Part shown: positions 36,104 through 46,123 of the stretch, piece by piece
Numbering within the stretch: the stretch's first letter is position 1
Layout of the letters: the number at the start of each line of letters is the position of its first letter
Source: AP-15 sp963703665
GTDB lineage: Bacteria > Pseudomonadota > Alphaproteobacteria > ATCC43930 > CGMCC-115725
DNA length: 64,000 nucleotides
Direction of reading: 5' to 3'
Assembly (NCBI GenBank): GCA_963703665.1
Contig: CAVPFB010000009.1
Coordinates: 1 to 64,000, forward strand
Program-made: the position numbers and the translations under genes
Notes under the pieces: model-generated
Database searches by the model: none
Told to the model about the DNA's origin: nothing
Seen by the model: only the letters and a program-made list of their open reading frames with translations

Positions 36104-39033
36104 GCCTCGTCGTCCTTGATCAGCGGGTTGCGGTTGCGGATCAGCGCGGAATAGCTGGTGCGCGGCCGGGTGTTGAGCTCTTCGAGCAGCACGTAGTCGA
36201 GCGGGCTCGCCTTGCGGCGGGCGACGGCGCTGTTCGGGTCGTTGCGGTTGCCGAAGATGATCGCCTGGGTCGGGCAGCTCTGCTGGCAGGCGGTAACGAT
36301 TTCGCCGTCGCGGATCGGCCGGTTGTCGCGGTCGGCATCGATCTGCGTCGTCCGGACGCGCTGAATGCAATAGGTGCATTTTTCCATGACGCCGCGGCCG
36401 CGCACCGTCACCTCCGGGTTCCACGATTCCGCCGGCCGGTCTTCGTTGACCGCGTAGGCGAAGAAATTGAAGCGCCGCACCTTGTAGGGGCAGTTGTTGG
36501 AGCAGAAGCGGGTCCCGACGCAGCGGTTGTAGACCATCAGGTTCAGGCCCTCGTGGTCGTGCACCGTGGCGTGCACCGGGCAGACCACCTCGCAGGGCGC
36601 GTCCTCGCACATCATGCACGGCACCGGCTCGAACGCCGTCTCAGGCGCATCGGGCAGCCCCGAGTAATAGCGGTCGATGCGCAGCCAGTGCATCTCGCGG
36701 CCGGCAAGTACCTGGTCCTTGCCGACGACCGGCACGTTGTTCTCGGCCTGACAGGCGACGACACAGGCTTGGCAGCCGATGCAGGAGTTGAGGTCGACCG
36801 CCATCGCCCAGGCGTTCTCGGGGTATTTGTAGGCGGGGTAGAGCGATTGGTTAGTTTCTTTGTGCTCGAGGAAATGCGGGTTTTTCTCGAACTCGGCGAG
36901 CGTGCCCTCGTGGATCAGATCGCGACCGGCAATGCGGTCGTGCCCCTGCACCGTGGCGAGCCGCAAGACGTCCCCGGTTTTGGTCAGCGACCCGCCCTCG
37001 ACCAGCCAAGGGGTGGCAGCATTTCGCACCGCGTACGCGTCGAAACCGACGCCAGCGCCGAGCCCGCCGGCGCGCCGGCCAAAGCCGAGCGGCAGGGTGA
37101 CGCAATCGGGCGCCTGCCCGGGCAGCACAAAGACCGGCGCGCCCACCTGGCGATGTCCGGCGGCGATCACGACAACATCCTCGCTCTTGAGGCCGAGCCG
37201 CTCGGCCGTCGCCGGTGCGATCAGCGCCGCGTTGTCCCAGGTCAGCCGCGTGAACGCGCGCGGCATCTCCAGCAGCCACGGATTGTCGGCGTAGCGCCCG
37301 TCGCACACCGCCTCGTCGGGGCGAAACAGAATGTCGAGCCCGGTTGCCGCCGGCGCCGCGGCCGGCAGATGGGCGGCGATATCGGCCGCAGGGATCGCGG
37401 TTGCCGACGTCGCGGCGCTGTTTTCGACGACGCCGACGCGCACCGATTCGTGCCAGAACTGCTCGAAATCGCCGTGCCCCTGCTGCTGCACTGCACTCTG
37501 CCAGAAGGCGCGCAGCAGATCGTAATCAACCGGCATCGTATTGCCCTGCAGTACCGCCAGCAGCTCCTGCGCCGAGTGGCCGCCGTATAACCGGCGCACC
37601 TGCGGCTGCTGGATCGTGATCGTGCCGTCGAAGGCGCGAGCATCGCTCCAGGCTTCATATTCGTGGGTGGCCGGAATCTGCCAGGTGCTCGCAAGCGCGG
37701 TCTCGTCGGCGTAGAGGGCGAGGCTCACCGACAACGGCACCTTCTTGAGCGCGGCCGCGAAATCGAAATCGGCCGGTGCGGTGTAGAGCGGGTTTGTCTC
37801 CAGCATCAGGAGGGTGTCGACCTTGCCGGCCGTCATGTCGTCGACCAGCTCCTGCAGCGACTGGAGCTGCGACCCGGCAGCTGCGGCGACCGGCTCGATC
37901 AGCCGGACGGTCGCGCCGAAGCTGCCGAGTGCACCGTTGATCGCATGGGCCAGCAGATGGATCTCGGCCGGCTGCTCGCGCCCGGCATGGACCAGGGCAT
38001 GGCCGTGATGCTGCTTCAGATCCTGCGCCGCCGCCTTCAGCCAGTCCGCGTCCTTGATGTCCGCCTGCGACCATTGCTGCGGCCCGGCGCCGAGCGCCGC
38101 CGCGAGCCACCGCATCGCTGCCGCAATCTCGGCCGGCCGCATCGCCAAACGATGATCCGCCTTGGCGCCGATCAGGGTCGGGGTGCTTTCGATCGCATAG
38201 ACCCGGCTCATCTTGCCGCCGGTCTGATCCGGGCGGCGGCGCGCGGCGAAATGACGGGCGTAGGCCAGCCAACCCGGCACGGCGGAGATCAGGTCGCTCT
38301 CGACGGCGAAGATCACATCGGCCGAGCCGACATTGTAAACGCTGTCGAGCGGCCGTCCGAATGCTTGTGTGGCGGCGGTGATTTCGTAATCGCGGTGCAG
38401 CGGCTCCCATTGGTGCCAGCGCAGTGCGGGAAGTTTCTGCTGCAGCGCCGAGATCTGCGCGTTGAGCGAGGGCGAGGTCAGCCTCCCGGTCAGCAGCCGC
38501 AGCCCTTCGCCGTGGCTTGCCATCAGCCGGTCGCGGCGTTCGAACAGCGCGGTGACGAAGCCCTCCCAGGTGTCGATCTGTCCATGGCCGACAATCGACT
38601 GCGCTCGTCGCGGGTCGTAGAGCCCGAGGATCGTCGCCTGCATCGCAGCACTGGCCGCGCCGAGGCTCGCCGGGTGGTCGGGGTTGCCCTCGACCTTGAC
38701 CGGCCGGGCCATCTGACTGGCGACCAGCACCCCGGTCGCATAGCCGTCGAGCGTCGTCGCCGTGGCGTAATAGCGCGAGCGCCCCGGTATGATGCCGGGC
38801 GGCTGCTCGACGTAAGGGAGGAGCTGGCGCGGATTGGGCTCGGGACCACAGGCCGTGAGCCCCCCCAATGCCATCGACGCGGCCATCAGCTGCAGAAAGC
38901 GCCGACGGTCGACATCGACCCCGCCCAGCACGTCGCGAAACCGCGGCACCTCGCGCTCGACGATCGCCGCGAATTCCGGCGTCTCGGCCAGTTCCTCGAG
39001 GCTGCGCCAGTAATTCCGGCCGGGAGCGCTCAT
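36100..39033 (-). CDS. actB: Alternative complex III Fe-S/molybdopterin-like subunit ActB
   Basis: A 977-residue fusion. The N-terminus has a Tat/lipoprotein-like RRRFLQLMAASMALGGLTAC. The first 700 residues are molybdopterin-oxidoreductase-like without cofactor ligands, as is usual in ActB. The C-terminal third is a ferredoxin domain with four cysteine sets (CIGCQACVVAC, CMMCEDAPCEVVCP, CVGTRFCSNNCP, CTYCIQR...CQQSCP) for [4Fe-4S]/[3Fe-4S] clusters. It is the periplasmic electron-transfer core. The frame is intact throughout. Confidence 0.93.
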   Translation of the reverse strand: MSAPGRNYWRSLEELAETPEFAAIVEREVPRFRDVLGGVDVDRRRFLQLMAASMALGGLTACGPEPNPRQLLPYVEQPPGIIPGRSRYYATATTLDGYATGVLVASQMARPVKVEGNPDHPASLGAASAAMQATILGLYDPRRAQSIVGHGQIDTWEGFVTALFERRDRLMASHGEGLRLLTGRLTSPSLNAQISALQQKLPALRWHQWEPLHRDYEITAATQAFGRPLDSVYNVGSADVIFAVESDLISAVPGWLAYARHFAARRRPDQTGGKMSRVYAIESTPTLIGAKADHRLAMRPAEIAAAMRWLAAALGAGPQQWSQADIKDADWLKAAAQDLKQHHGHALVHAGREQPAEIHLLAHAINGALGSFGATVRLIEPVAAAAGSQLQSLQELVDDMTAGKVDTLLMLETNPLYTAPADFDFAAALKKVPLSVSLALYADETALASTWQIPATHEYEAWSDARAFDGTITIQQPQVRRLYGGHSAQELLAVLQGNTMPVDYDLLRAFWQSAVQQQGHGDFEQFWHESVRVGVVENSAATSATAIPAADIAAHLPAAAPAATGLDILFRPDEAVCDGRYADNPWLLEMPRAFTRLTWDNAALIAPATAERLGLKSEDVVVIAAGHRQVGAPVFVLPGQAPDCVTLPLGFGRRAGGLGAGVGFDAYAVRNAATPWLVEGGSLTKTGDVLRLATVQGHDRIAGRDLIHEGTLAEFEKNPHFLEHKETNQSLYPAYKYPENAWAMAVDLNSCIGCQACVVACQAENNVPVVGKDQVLAGREMHWLRIDRYYSGLPDAPETAFEPVPCMMCEDAPCEVVCPVHATVHDHEGLNLMVYNRCVGTRFCSNNCPYKVRRFNFFAYAVNEDRPAESWNPEVTVRGRGVMEKCTYCIQRVRTTQIDADRDNRPIRDGEIVTACQQSCPTQAIIFGNRNDPNSAVARRKASPLDYVLLEELNTRPRTSYSALIRNRNPLIKDDEA

Positions 39034-39680
39034 CGGTGACACACGCCGCAGTCGCTGAGCGTCTTGGGATGAATGTGATAGGCAGCCATCAATTCCTCGC
39101 CGGACGGGGTGCCGGGCGTGCGGCGCCAGTGCGGGTTGAACACCTCGCTGAGCGGACGCAGATGCGGCGCCGGATCGCGATGGCAGGAGAGGCACCAGCT
39201 CATGTAGAGGGTCTCGGCCTTCCAGGTCAGCGGCATGTCGCCGATCGGCCCGTGGCACTCGGTGCAGCCGACACCCTTGGCGATGTGGATGCTGTGATCG
39301 AAATAGACGTAGTCGGGGAGTGTGTTGACGCGCGTCCAGCGCAGCGGCGCCTGGTCGGCAAAGCTCTGCCGCACCGGCGCCAGGATCGCGGCATCGGTCC
39401 AGATCTGCGAATGGCAGGTCATGCAGATCTCGGTCGCCGGAATGCCGGCGTTCTGCGAGACTTCGACCGTGGTGTGGCAATAGCGGCAGTCGAGGCCCAG
39501 CCCGCTGACGTGATGCTTGTGGCTGAACGGCACCGGCTGCGGCGGGATGTACCGTACCTGCGTGTTGTAGCCCATCACCGGAACCAGCCAGATCAGCAGC
39601 AACAGGAAGACGGCGCCAGCCCCGGCTGCGATCAGCGCCGCGTTCATCAGCGTGTTCGCGCGCGGGCCGAAGATCGCCAC
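39030..39680 (-). CDS. actA: Alternative complex III pentahaem cytochrome ActA
   Basis: Five CxxCH haem sites are visible in order: CRYCH, CMTCH, CTECH, CLSCH, CGVCH. There is one N-terminal TM helix. The GTG at 39680 (VAIFGPRANTLMNAAL...) is preferred because homologues begin with a PRSANT-like stretch. ATG 39647 is the alternative. As first gene of the operon its promoter should lie in 39681-39790. Its stop overlaps actB as ATGA. Confidence 0.9.
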   Translation of the reverse strand: MAIFGPRANTLMNAALIAAGAGAVFLLLLIWLVPVMGYNTQVRYIPPQPVPFSHKHHVSGLGLDCRYCHTTVEVSQNAGIPATEICMTCHSQIWTDAAILAPVRQSFADQAPLRWTRVNTLPDYVYFDHSIHIAKGVGCTECHGPIGDMPLTWKAETLYMSWCLSCHRDPAPHLRPLSEVFNPHWRRTPGTPSGEELMAAYHIHPKTLSDCGVCHR

Positions 39681-39787
39681 CCGATGCCCCCCGTGGCAGC
39701 TCTTGAGTATCCTTGAACGTGAGTACTTGGGATTGGTTCCTTGCGTTTTCTCCTGTGCCGCGCCCGGGCTCTGGCGCGAAATCGCGC

Positions 39788-39960
39788 TCAAACGTCTCGC
39801 GGCCAGACCCCCGCCAGCTGCAAAACGGCGCGCGCATATTCGGCGTGCGAAAAGATCATCGGGACGTTGCCGAGCAGCAGCCGCGAGCGGCCGTCGGCCT
39901 GCTCCGAGAACAGCCCCGACCCGCCGGCCAGCGCCTCGACCCGGCGCCACCCGGCGCAGC
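39788..39960 (-). pseudogene. C-terminal remnant of a GH15 glucoamylase-like glycosidase
   Basis: A leftward frame reads EALAGGSGLFSEQADGRSRL...LGNVPMIFSHAEYARAVLQLAG and stops at 39788. This is the characteristic end of GH15 glycosidases (LSEE-D...GNFPQAFSHxxLI). Nothing upstream continues it, so only about 55 codons remain. Confidence 0.6.
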
Positions 39961-39984
39961 ATCGCTTCGGCCGTGCCGGCCGTG

Positions 39985-40261
39985 CTGCTGCCGCCCGGCT
40001 CGATCCGGCGCTTTACGTAATCATTCTTTCGGCATTCATCTGACCGAGGCCTACCTGCTGGTGCCGCTGGTGCAGCGGCAGGCCGTGCATCTGCCTCCGG
40101 CGTTCACCCTGTCCGCCCAGATCGTCCTCGGCGGGCTCGCGGGATTACTCGGCTTGCTGCTGACGACGCCGCTGGTCGCCGCGACCCTGGTCATCGTCCG
40201 CATGGCCTATGTCGAAGACCTCCTCGGCGACCGGGCCGGCGATCAAACCCCGTTCGAATAG
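39985..40261 (+). pseudogene. C-terminal remnant of an AI-2E family permease
   Basis: From about 40020 to the stop at 40261 the frame reads GIHLTEAYLLVPLVQRQAVH, a family-typical LGLLLTTPLVAATLVIVRM stretch and YVEDLLGD, the typical end of AI-2E/PerM exporters. The preceding piece, LDPALYVIIL, lies one frame away (one base missing). No N-terminal half is present. It is not a copy of the intact permease at 42.5 kb, which is of a different subgroup. Confidence 0.65.
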
Positions 40262-40612
40262 CGGGGCGGTCGGGCTCCCGATTCCGCGGATGCATCACCC
40301 GAGAGGAGATCCGATGTTTTTACGTTGCGCGCGGGATCACAGTGCTAAGATTTGCGTTAAGCGCATGCGATCAAGCGTGTTGGAGGTAATTCCATGGGGT
40401 CCGATCGGCAGCAGGACCTGGGGACGGCCCAATTAAACATCAATTCATTGAACATCTTCGAGCGTATTTCCAAAGATTTGTGCAAACATGGTTTGGGGCA
40501 AAGAAATCACCGAACCGATCGGCCCAAGTCGATTTGTGCTGGTCGCGAGCGTCTGCTGTGTCATCGGAGAGGATCGCCTGATCGGCGACCGACCTTCCCG
40601 GCGGCGTAAACT
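40262..40612. other. Intergenic region upstream of the YkoP gene
   Basis: This AT-richer stretch has two short frames with plausible SDs (ATG 40314, GAGAGGAG; ATG 40394, TTGGAGG) encoding 40 and 71 residues without recognisable features. The promoter for the following three-gene operon is expected here. Confidence 0.4.
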
Positions 40613-41311
40613 ATGGCTTCGTATACCACCTCGGCCGACGACGGGCCGATCGCCGGTGTGCTCGCCGCCGCATCTGCGACTTGGCCGGATGAGCTGTGGG
40701 TCGGCTCGGTCAGCTGGTGCGACGCCATTCTGCGGGCGTGCTACGGCGTTTACGAGTTCACCGACGACCCGACCTGCGTGTTTCGGATCGGGCTGAGCAA
40801 AACGCGGACCCCGTTATCGCTGCGCGACGGAACCCGGATCGAGGCCGGGGATGTGGTCGGGACCCTGCATTTCTGGAACGAGCACCTGCCCCGCTACACC
40901 GGCGACGGGCCGAGCTTCGCATGGGCCCGGGCCATGCGCGACCAGGTCGCAGGCTCGCTCGGCGCTCTGGCCGGCTACGTCGAGAGCAAGAGCGCGTGGA
41001 GCGAGGTGCAGGCGTTTCGCGCCGAGGCCGCGCTCTCCAGCCGACGACGCACGCAATTGCATCGCGTGATCCAACGTTACGGGTTTGAAGAGGTCGCCTC
41101 GGACCGCTCCCTGCTGCGGCGGGCGCACGATTTCGGCGACGACTTTCTGCTGTGGGGTCTGGCGCGGGCCTTCAACCCTGCCGCATTGCCGCGCCTGCCT
41201 TTCCTGCGCGATCACCGCGAATTGTGGATCTCCCGATCGTCGCTGCTGCGCAATTACGACCTTCGCCGGCCGCGCCGGTCGGGCGCCGCGCCTCGATCCT
41301 GCGGCGCGTGA
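40613..41311 (+). CDS. YkoP-like domain protein
   Basis: The 232-residue product contains FRIGLSKTRTPLSLRDGTRIEAGD then VVGTLHFWNEHLPRY, matching the YkoP-like domain found C-terminal to some polysaccharide deacetylases and as a stand-alone protein next to glycosyltransferases. No function is established. TGA overlaps the ATG of the glycosyltransferase (TGATG), so the two probably act together in envelope glycan or glycolipid synthesis. Confidence 0.7.
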   Translation: MASYTTSADDGPIAGVLAAASATWPDELWVGSVSWCDAILRACYGVYEFTDDPTCVFRIGLSKTRTPLSLRDGTRIEAGDVVGTLHFWNEHLPRYTGDGPSFAWARAMRDQVAGSLGALAGYVESKSAWSEVQAFRAEAALSSRRRTQLHRVIQRYGFEEVASDRSLLRRAHDFGDDFLLWGLARAFNPAALPRLPFLRDHRELWISRSSLLRNYDLRRPRRSGAAPRSCGA

Positions 41312-42495
41312 TGCTGGCCCTACTGTGCGGAGTGGCGTGGGCGGGCTTGGTCGGCTGCTTGCTGTGGCGGGCGATGCGGCAGTTTCGCGCCCATCGCGCG
41401 ACAGCCCTTGCGCCAGCCTCGCAGGCGTCGCTGCCGCCCGTGGTCTCGATGATCGTTCCGGCCCGCAACGAGATCGACAACATTGCCGCTTGCCTCGTCG
41501 GGCTGACGCAGCAAGCGGGTCTCGCCGCCGGATCTTCGATCATCGTCGTCGACGACGGGTCGCAGGACGGCACCGCGGCTGCCGTCGAGCAGCAGATCGA
41601 GCGCGGCTGCCCGATCACGCTGATAGCCGCCGGCCCGCTGCCCAAGGGCTGGGTCGGCAAGCCGCATGCCTGCTGGCGCGGCGCAACGCTGGCGCAGGGC
41701 GCCTGGCTGTGCTTCATCGATGCCGATGTCAGCATCGCTCCGCAGCTCGTCGCCGCCGCGATCGAGACTGCCGAGGCGCAGCAGATCGACATGCTGTCGC
41801 TCCACCCGTTCCAACAACTCGGCAGCTTCTGGGAGCGGCTGGTGATCCCGGCGGGCCTGCTGATCATCGCCTGCGCCAAAGCCTTGAACGCGGCGAACAG
41901 CTCAGGGTCTTCGGCCGCCGACGCCAACGGCCAGTTCATCCTGGTCAGGCGCGAGGCGTATTTCGACCTCGGCGGGCACGCCGCAGTCGGCTCGGAAATC
42001 TGTGAAGACCGGGCGCTCGCCCTCCGGTTCGAACGCGCGGGGTTCCGCTTTCGCGTGCTGGCTGCGGAACACTTCGCCACCACCCGGATGTACCGCGACC
42101 TGAGCTCGCTGTGGGAAGGCCTGTCGAAGAACGCGATCGAGATCCTCGGCACGGGCAGGGCCACCCTGGCCGCATCGGCCGCCGGCATGCTGGTTGGCTG
42201 GACGTCGCTGGCCTTGCCGATCGCCATCGCCGCGACGATCCTTCCGCGCCCCTCGGCGACGCAGCTGATCGGCGTCAGCCTGACCTTGGCCGGCTCGGCG
42301 ATCGTCCTTGGGGTGCAATTCGGCACGGTCCGTCACTTTCGCATCCCGGCGGTGTTCGGACTGTTGATGCCGTGCGGCTATACCGCTGCCGCCGTGCTCG
42401 CCTGCCACAGCTTTCTGCTGCGCCGTGGCGGCGGGGTGACTTGGAAGGGACGGAAATACGACTTCCACCGGAAGCCCTCAGAGCGTGGGTCTTGA
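41311..42495 (+). CDS. Membrane-bound GT2 family glycosyltransferase
   Basis: A 394-residue protein: one N-terminal TM helix, a GT-A domain (SMIVPARNEIDNIAAC, VVDDGSQDGT, FIDADVS as DxD, then SEICEDRALALRF with the catalytic Asp) and three C-terminal TM helices. The arrangement resembles CrtQ/HpnB-like glycosyltransferases that act on lipid acceptors in the cytoplasmic membrane. The acceptor is not known. Confidence 0.85.
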   Translation: MLALLCGVAWAGLVGCLLWRAMRQFRAHRATALAPASQASLPPVVSMIVPARNEIDNIAACLVGLTQQAGLAAGSSIIVVDDGSQDGTAAAVEQQIERGCPITLIAAGPLPKGWVGKPHACWRGATLAQGAWLCFIDADVSIAPQLVAAAIETAEAQQIDMLSLHPFQQLGSFWERLVIPAGLLIIACAKALNAANSSGSSAADANGQFILVRREAYFDLGGHAAVGSEICEDRALALRFERAGFRFRVLAAEHFATTRMYRDLSSLWEGLSKNAIEILGTGRATLAASAAGMLVGWTSLALPIAIAATILPRPSATQLIGVSLTLAGSAIVLGVQFGTVRHFRIPAVFGLLMPCGYTAAAVLACHSFLLRRGGGVTWKGRKYDFHRKPSERGS

Positions 42496-43609
42496 GGAGG
42501 GCGAGGGTCGCGCCGGGCGGACCGCAGCGCCGGAGGCCGCAGCGCCAGGCTCCGCGAGGGATGGCGCGGCCCCGGGGATGCGCCGCTCGCGCGTGGGCGG
42601 GTGGTCAATCGCCGCGGTGTTGGCGGTTCTCGCGGTGCTCCTCTACGAGATCCGCATTGCGCTATTGCCATTCATTTTCGCGGTGGCCGTCGCCTTTGTG
42701 CTCGATCCGCTGATCCGGCGCCTGCAATGCCGGCTCGGCGTCCCGCGCTGGCCGGTGGCGGTGGGGCTCTACGTGCTGGTTCTGGCGATATTGGCCGCCG
42801 CCGGATATTGGCTCGGCGCCTTGGCGGCGCACGGCCTCGTGCATGTGGTGGCGAGAGCCCCCGACATCCTGCGGCATTTCCTCGGCGAACTGATCGGCGG
42901 CAAAGGCGTCACCCTGTTCGGGCAGAGCTACACCCCCGACAAGCTGGTGCAGGCCTTTGGCGACGTGGTGAAGGGAGCGGTCGGGCTGACCGTCGTCGGG
43001 CAGGCGGTGGGATTGGCCGCCTCGGCGATCTTCGCCACGTTCCTGACGCTGGTCCTGATGCCCTATTTCATGATTTCCGCACCGCGTATCGCAGCCGGAA
43101 CGATCTGGCTGCTGCCGCCCGAGCACCGGCACTCGGTCGAGGATCTGCTGCCCAAAATCGTCCCGATACTGCGGCGGTATCTGATCGGGCTGGTGATCGT
43201 CGTCTCCTATACCGCCACCGTCGCCTGGATCGGCTTTGGCCCGGTATTCCATCTGCCGAACGCCGTCCTGCTGGCGCTCACGGTCGGGATGCTCGAACTC
43301 GTTCCGGTGATCGGCCCCCTCGCCTCGGCCACGCTCGTTGGCATCATCGCCGTCCAGCAGAGCGGGATCGTCGCGGCGGCGCTGCTGTTCGGGTTCGCGA
43401 TCGCGCTGCGCCTGTCGATCGACAATCTCGTCGGCCCGATCGTGCTCGGCGAGGCGGCCCGGATCCATCCGGTCGTCATCATCATTTCATTTGTCTGCGG
43501 GGCGATCCTGTTCGGCGTCGTCGGGCTCTTGATCGCGGTGCCGGTGGCGGTGTGCATCAAGATCACGCTCGAGCATTATTATGCCGAGCCGGTCGCCAAA
43601 ACCGGCTGA
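42485..43609 (+). CDS. AI-2E (PerM) family transporter
   Basis: A 374-residue polytopic protein with typical family order: two N-terminal helices (LLYEIRIALLPFIFAVAVAF), a large extracytoplasmic domain, then the PGLP-like region (MLELVPVIGPLASATLVGII) and last helices (FGVVGLLIAVPVAVCIK). The GTG at 42485 overlaps the glycosyltransferase by 11 bases. ATG 42578 would skip a Gly/Ala-rich lead of 31 residues. Substrate unpredictable. Confidence 0.85.
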   Translation: MGLEEGEGRAGRTAAPEAAAPGSARDGAAPGMRRSRVGGWSIAAVLAVLAVLLYEIRIALLPFIFAVAVAFVLDPLIRRLQCRLGVPRWPVAVGLYVLVLAILAAAGYWLGALAAHGLVHVVARAPDILRHFLGELIGGKGVTLFGQSYTPDKLVQAFGDVVKGAVGLTVVGQAVGLAASAIFATFLTLVLMPYFMISAPRIAAGTIWLLPPEHRHSVEDLLPKIVPILRRYLIGLVIVVSYTATVAWIGFGPVFHLPNAVLLALTVGMLELVPVIGPLASATLVGIIAVQQSGIVAAALLFGFAIALRLSIDNLVGPIVLGEAARIHPVVIIISFVCGAILFGVVGLLIAVPVAVCIKITLEHYYAEPVAKTG

Positions 43610-43840
43610 GCCGGCTGAGGACCCCATAGATCCGGCAACAGCGCCAGAACTAAAAGTACCAGTAGCCGGGTGTCGCTCAAAATTGAACCGCCATCCGAGG
43701 CGGTCATTGCGAGCGAAGCGAAGCATCCTGGACGGACAAGCCCCCGTCAGGCGGAGATTGCTTCGTCGCACGAAGCGCTCCTCGCAATGACATGGCCCAA
43801 CGGTCCGGCGAGCAGGAGCGGGTCGCGCCAACCCCCGCGC
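43610..43840. repeat. Intergenic palindromic repeat (CATTGCGAG type)
   Basis: GTCATTGCGAG at 43703-43713 and its exact reverse complement CTCGCAATGAC at 43781-43791 bound a unit with internal GAAGCGAAGC and GCTTCGTCGCACGAAGCGC stems. Related units occur at about 19503-19602 and 52983-53067. It lies between convergent genes and could form a bidirectional terminator-like hairpin. Confidence 0.8.
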
Positions 43841-45491
43841 TCACAACTCGCCGCGGGCGCCGAGCGCGCGGATGCGGTCGGCGGTGCGGCAGGCGATCGC
43901 CTGGATCGTCAAGGACGGGTTGACGCCGCCGACGGTCGGGAACACCGAGCCGTCGCAGATCCACAGATTGGGGATGTCCCAGCTGCGGCAATCGCCGTTG
44001 ACGACGCTGGTGCGCGGATCGTCGCCCATGCGCGCGGTGCCGTTCAGATGGCAGGTGTCGTCGTTCTCGTCCCACAGCTCGCGCGCGCCGGCCAGTTCGA
44101 GGCATTGCCGCATCGAGCCCATCGCGTGCCGGATCAGCTTCTTGTCGTTCTCGCCATAGGAAAACGTCACCCGCGCGATCGGCAGGCCGAAGCGGTCCTT
44201 TTCCTCGGCGAGGCTGACCCGGTTGTTCTCATTCGGCATGATTTCGCCGACGATCTTGAGCCCGACCTGATGGTTGTACTTCTCCATTTCCGTACGCAAC
44301 TGCTCGCCCCACAGCCCGCGCGCGCCGGCCATCACCGAGGCCCAGGTCACCGGCAGCGGCCCCTGGCTCATAAAGCAGTAGCCGCCGTGGAAATCCTTGC
44401 CCTCGTCGCGGTAGTTCCAGTGCTCGGTCAGGCTGAGGGACGGCGGCCCTTTGTACCAGCGCACCTCCTGCTCCATCGTCGCGTAGACCGCCTGGTTCGA
44501 CTGCACCATGAAATTCTTGCCAACGAGACCGGAGCTGTTGGCGAGGCCGTCGGGATGGCGCTGGTCGGCCGAGTTCAGCAGCAGCCGCGGGCGTCTCGAT
44601 CGCATAACCGGCGACGACGACGTTCTTTGCCCGCTGAAACCGCCAACTTTCCTCGCGGCAGTAATGAACGCCGGTGGCGCGCCCGGTGTGCGGATCGGTC
44701 TCGATGCGGCCGACCATCGCGAGGTCGCGGATCTCGGCCCCGGCCTCGACTGCGCGTGGGATCCAGGTGACCAGCGCGCTCTGCTTGGCGTTGGTGGCAC
44801 ACCCCGAGGTGCAGAACCCGCGATAGACGCAGGGCGGCGATTTGCCGCGCGGCGCCGAAACGGTGGCGAGCGGGGTCGGCGCCCAGGCGATCCCCATTGC
44901 CTCGGCGCCCCGGGCCAGCACCAGTGCCGCGGCATTCAGCTCGTGCGGGCGATAGGGATAGCGCGGGCGCTTGGGTCCCCACGGATAGTTGACCGGACCC
45001 GAAATCTTCAGCGCCTGCTCGACCTCGGCGTAATAGCGCCACATCTCGCGCCAGTCGATCGGCCAGTCGGCGCCGTAGCCGAGCCGGCTGCGCGACTTGA
45101 ACCATTCCGGTCGAAAGCGCAGCGACACCATCGCGAAATGAACCGTGCTGCCACCGACCGACTGGCCGCTGTTGTTGTCGCCGAGCTCGATCGGGTCGGC
45201 GCCGTCGCAGATGCGCTCGTCGGTCCAAAAGAGCTTCCGCTGATCGGTTTCGTCGGAAGCGAACTCGTCGAGCGGCCGCCACCACGGCCCGACGTCGAAG
45301 GCGACGACCGAAAACCCCGCCTCGGCGAGGCGGCAGGCGAGCGTGCCGCCGCCAGCCCCGGTGCCGACGATGGCGAAATCGACCGCCTCGCTTTCGGCAT
45401 ATTCGCGCATCGGCATCCAGCCGCCGGGCGCGAGCACATCGGGCGCGCGGCCGTCTTTTCCGCGCGGCACCAGTTGCGGATCATCCGACAC
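43841..45491 (-). CDS. GMC oxidoreductase / gluconate 2-dehydrogenase-like flavoprotein (one frameshift)
   Basis: FAD motif VGTGAGGGTLACRLAEAG near residue 45 and the GMC C-terminus CHLNGTARMGDDPRTSVVN...GVNPSLTIQAIA with the catalytic His/Asn. An extra base at about 44585-44592 splits the frame. The joined product is about 550 residues, normal for gluconate/fructose dehydrogenase large subunits. GTG 45491 overlaps the subunit-3 gene by 11 bases (GAGGAAA upstream). Partner proteins are encoded just upstream. No cytochrome c subunit is present. Confidence 0.85.
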
Positions 45492-46123
45492 GGGAATTTT
45501 TCCTCGCGGCTTCAGCCTCATGGCCGGGCTTGGCCTCGGCCGCTTCCCACGGGTCGCGTCGGTCGAAATTCATCCGCACATAGCCGCGCGGGCTCGCCGG
45601 CCCGCCAAAGCCGATCTCGCTCCAAGCAGTCGGATGGCCGTAATAGGCTTCGACGATGTCGAGCAGCAGGCGCTTGGAGAAAAAGATGGCGGGCGGCATC
45701 CCCTCCCAGGCGGGATCGGACAAGCAGACCTTCCTGAGCAGCGCGCAACAAGGCGTCCTGCTCGTCGGGCTCGAGCGCGTCGAACCCGACCCCGTGGCGT
45801 CGGCGCGCTTCGTTGTCGATCGCCTGCAGCCCGCGCAACCAGGCCTCCCGCAGCGGCGGCAGGCGAGAATCGCGGTAGCCGTCGGCGCGGCCCTCGAACA
45901 GTTTCGCGTCGACCATCGCGGCGATCGGCACCGGCGGCCGGGTTTTCGGCTGCGGCACGATCCGGCCGCACACGGCGTCGAGGGTCCGCCACCGGGCCTC
46001 GTCCAAAAAGCGCGGCTCGCGCGGCAGCGCCAGCCGGCGGTCGATCACTCGCCGCGTCTGCTCGTTCCATGACGGCGTGCGCCGCTTGGCGAGCACGTCA
46101 TAGCCGGGGTAGCGCTCGGTCAT
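45481..46123 (-). CDS. Gluconate 2-dehydrogenase subunit 3 family protein (one frameshift)
   Basis: Family features: LDEARWRTLDAVCGRIVPQ at residues about 40-58, EPDEQDALL and, after an extra base near 45725-45740, DPAWEGMPPAIFFSKRLLLDIVEAYYGHP then SEIGFGGPASPRGY. About 213 residues when corrected. Subunit 3 helps export and assembly of the GMC flavoprotein encoded next. It overlaps the preceding membrane-protein gene by ATGA. Confidence 0.82.

Noticed and set aside
42485..43609. The AI-2E fragment at 40 kb as a duplicate of this gene
   Set aside because: The C-terminal sequences differ throughout (VRMAYVEDLLGD versus LEHYYAEP), so they are different subfamilies.
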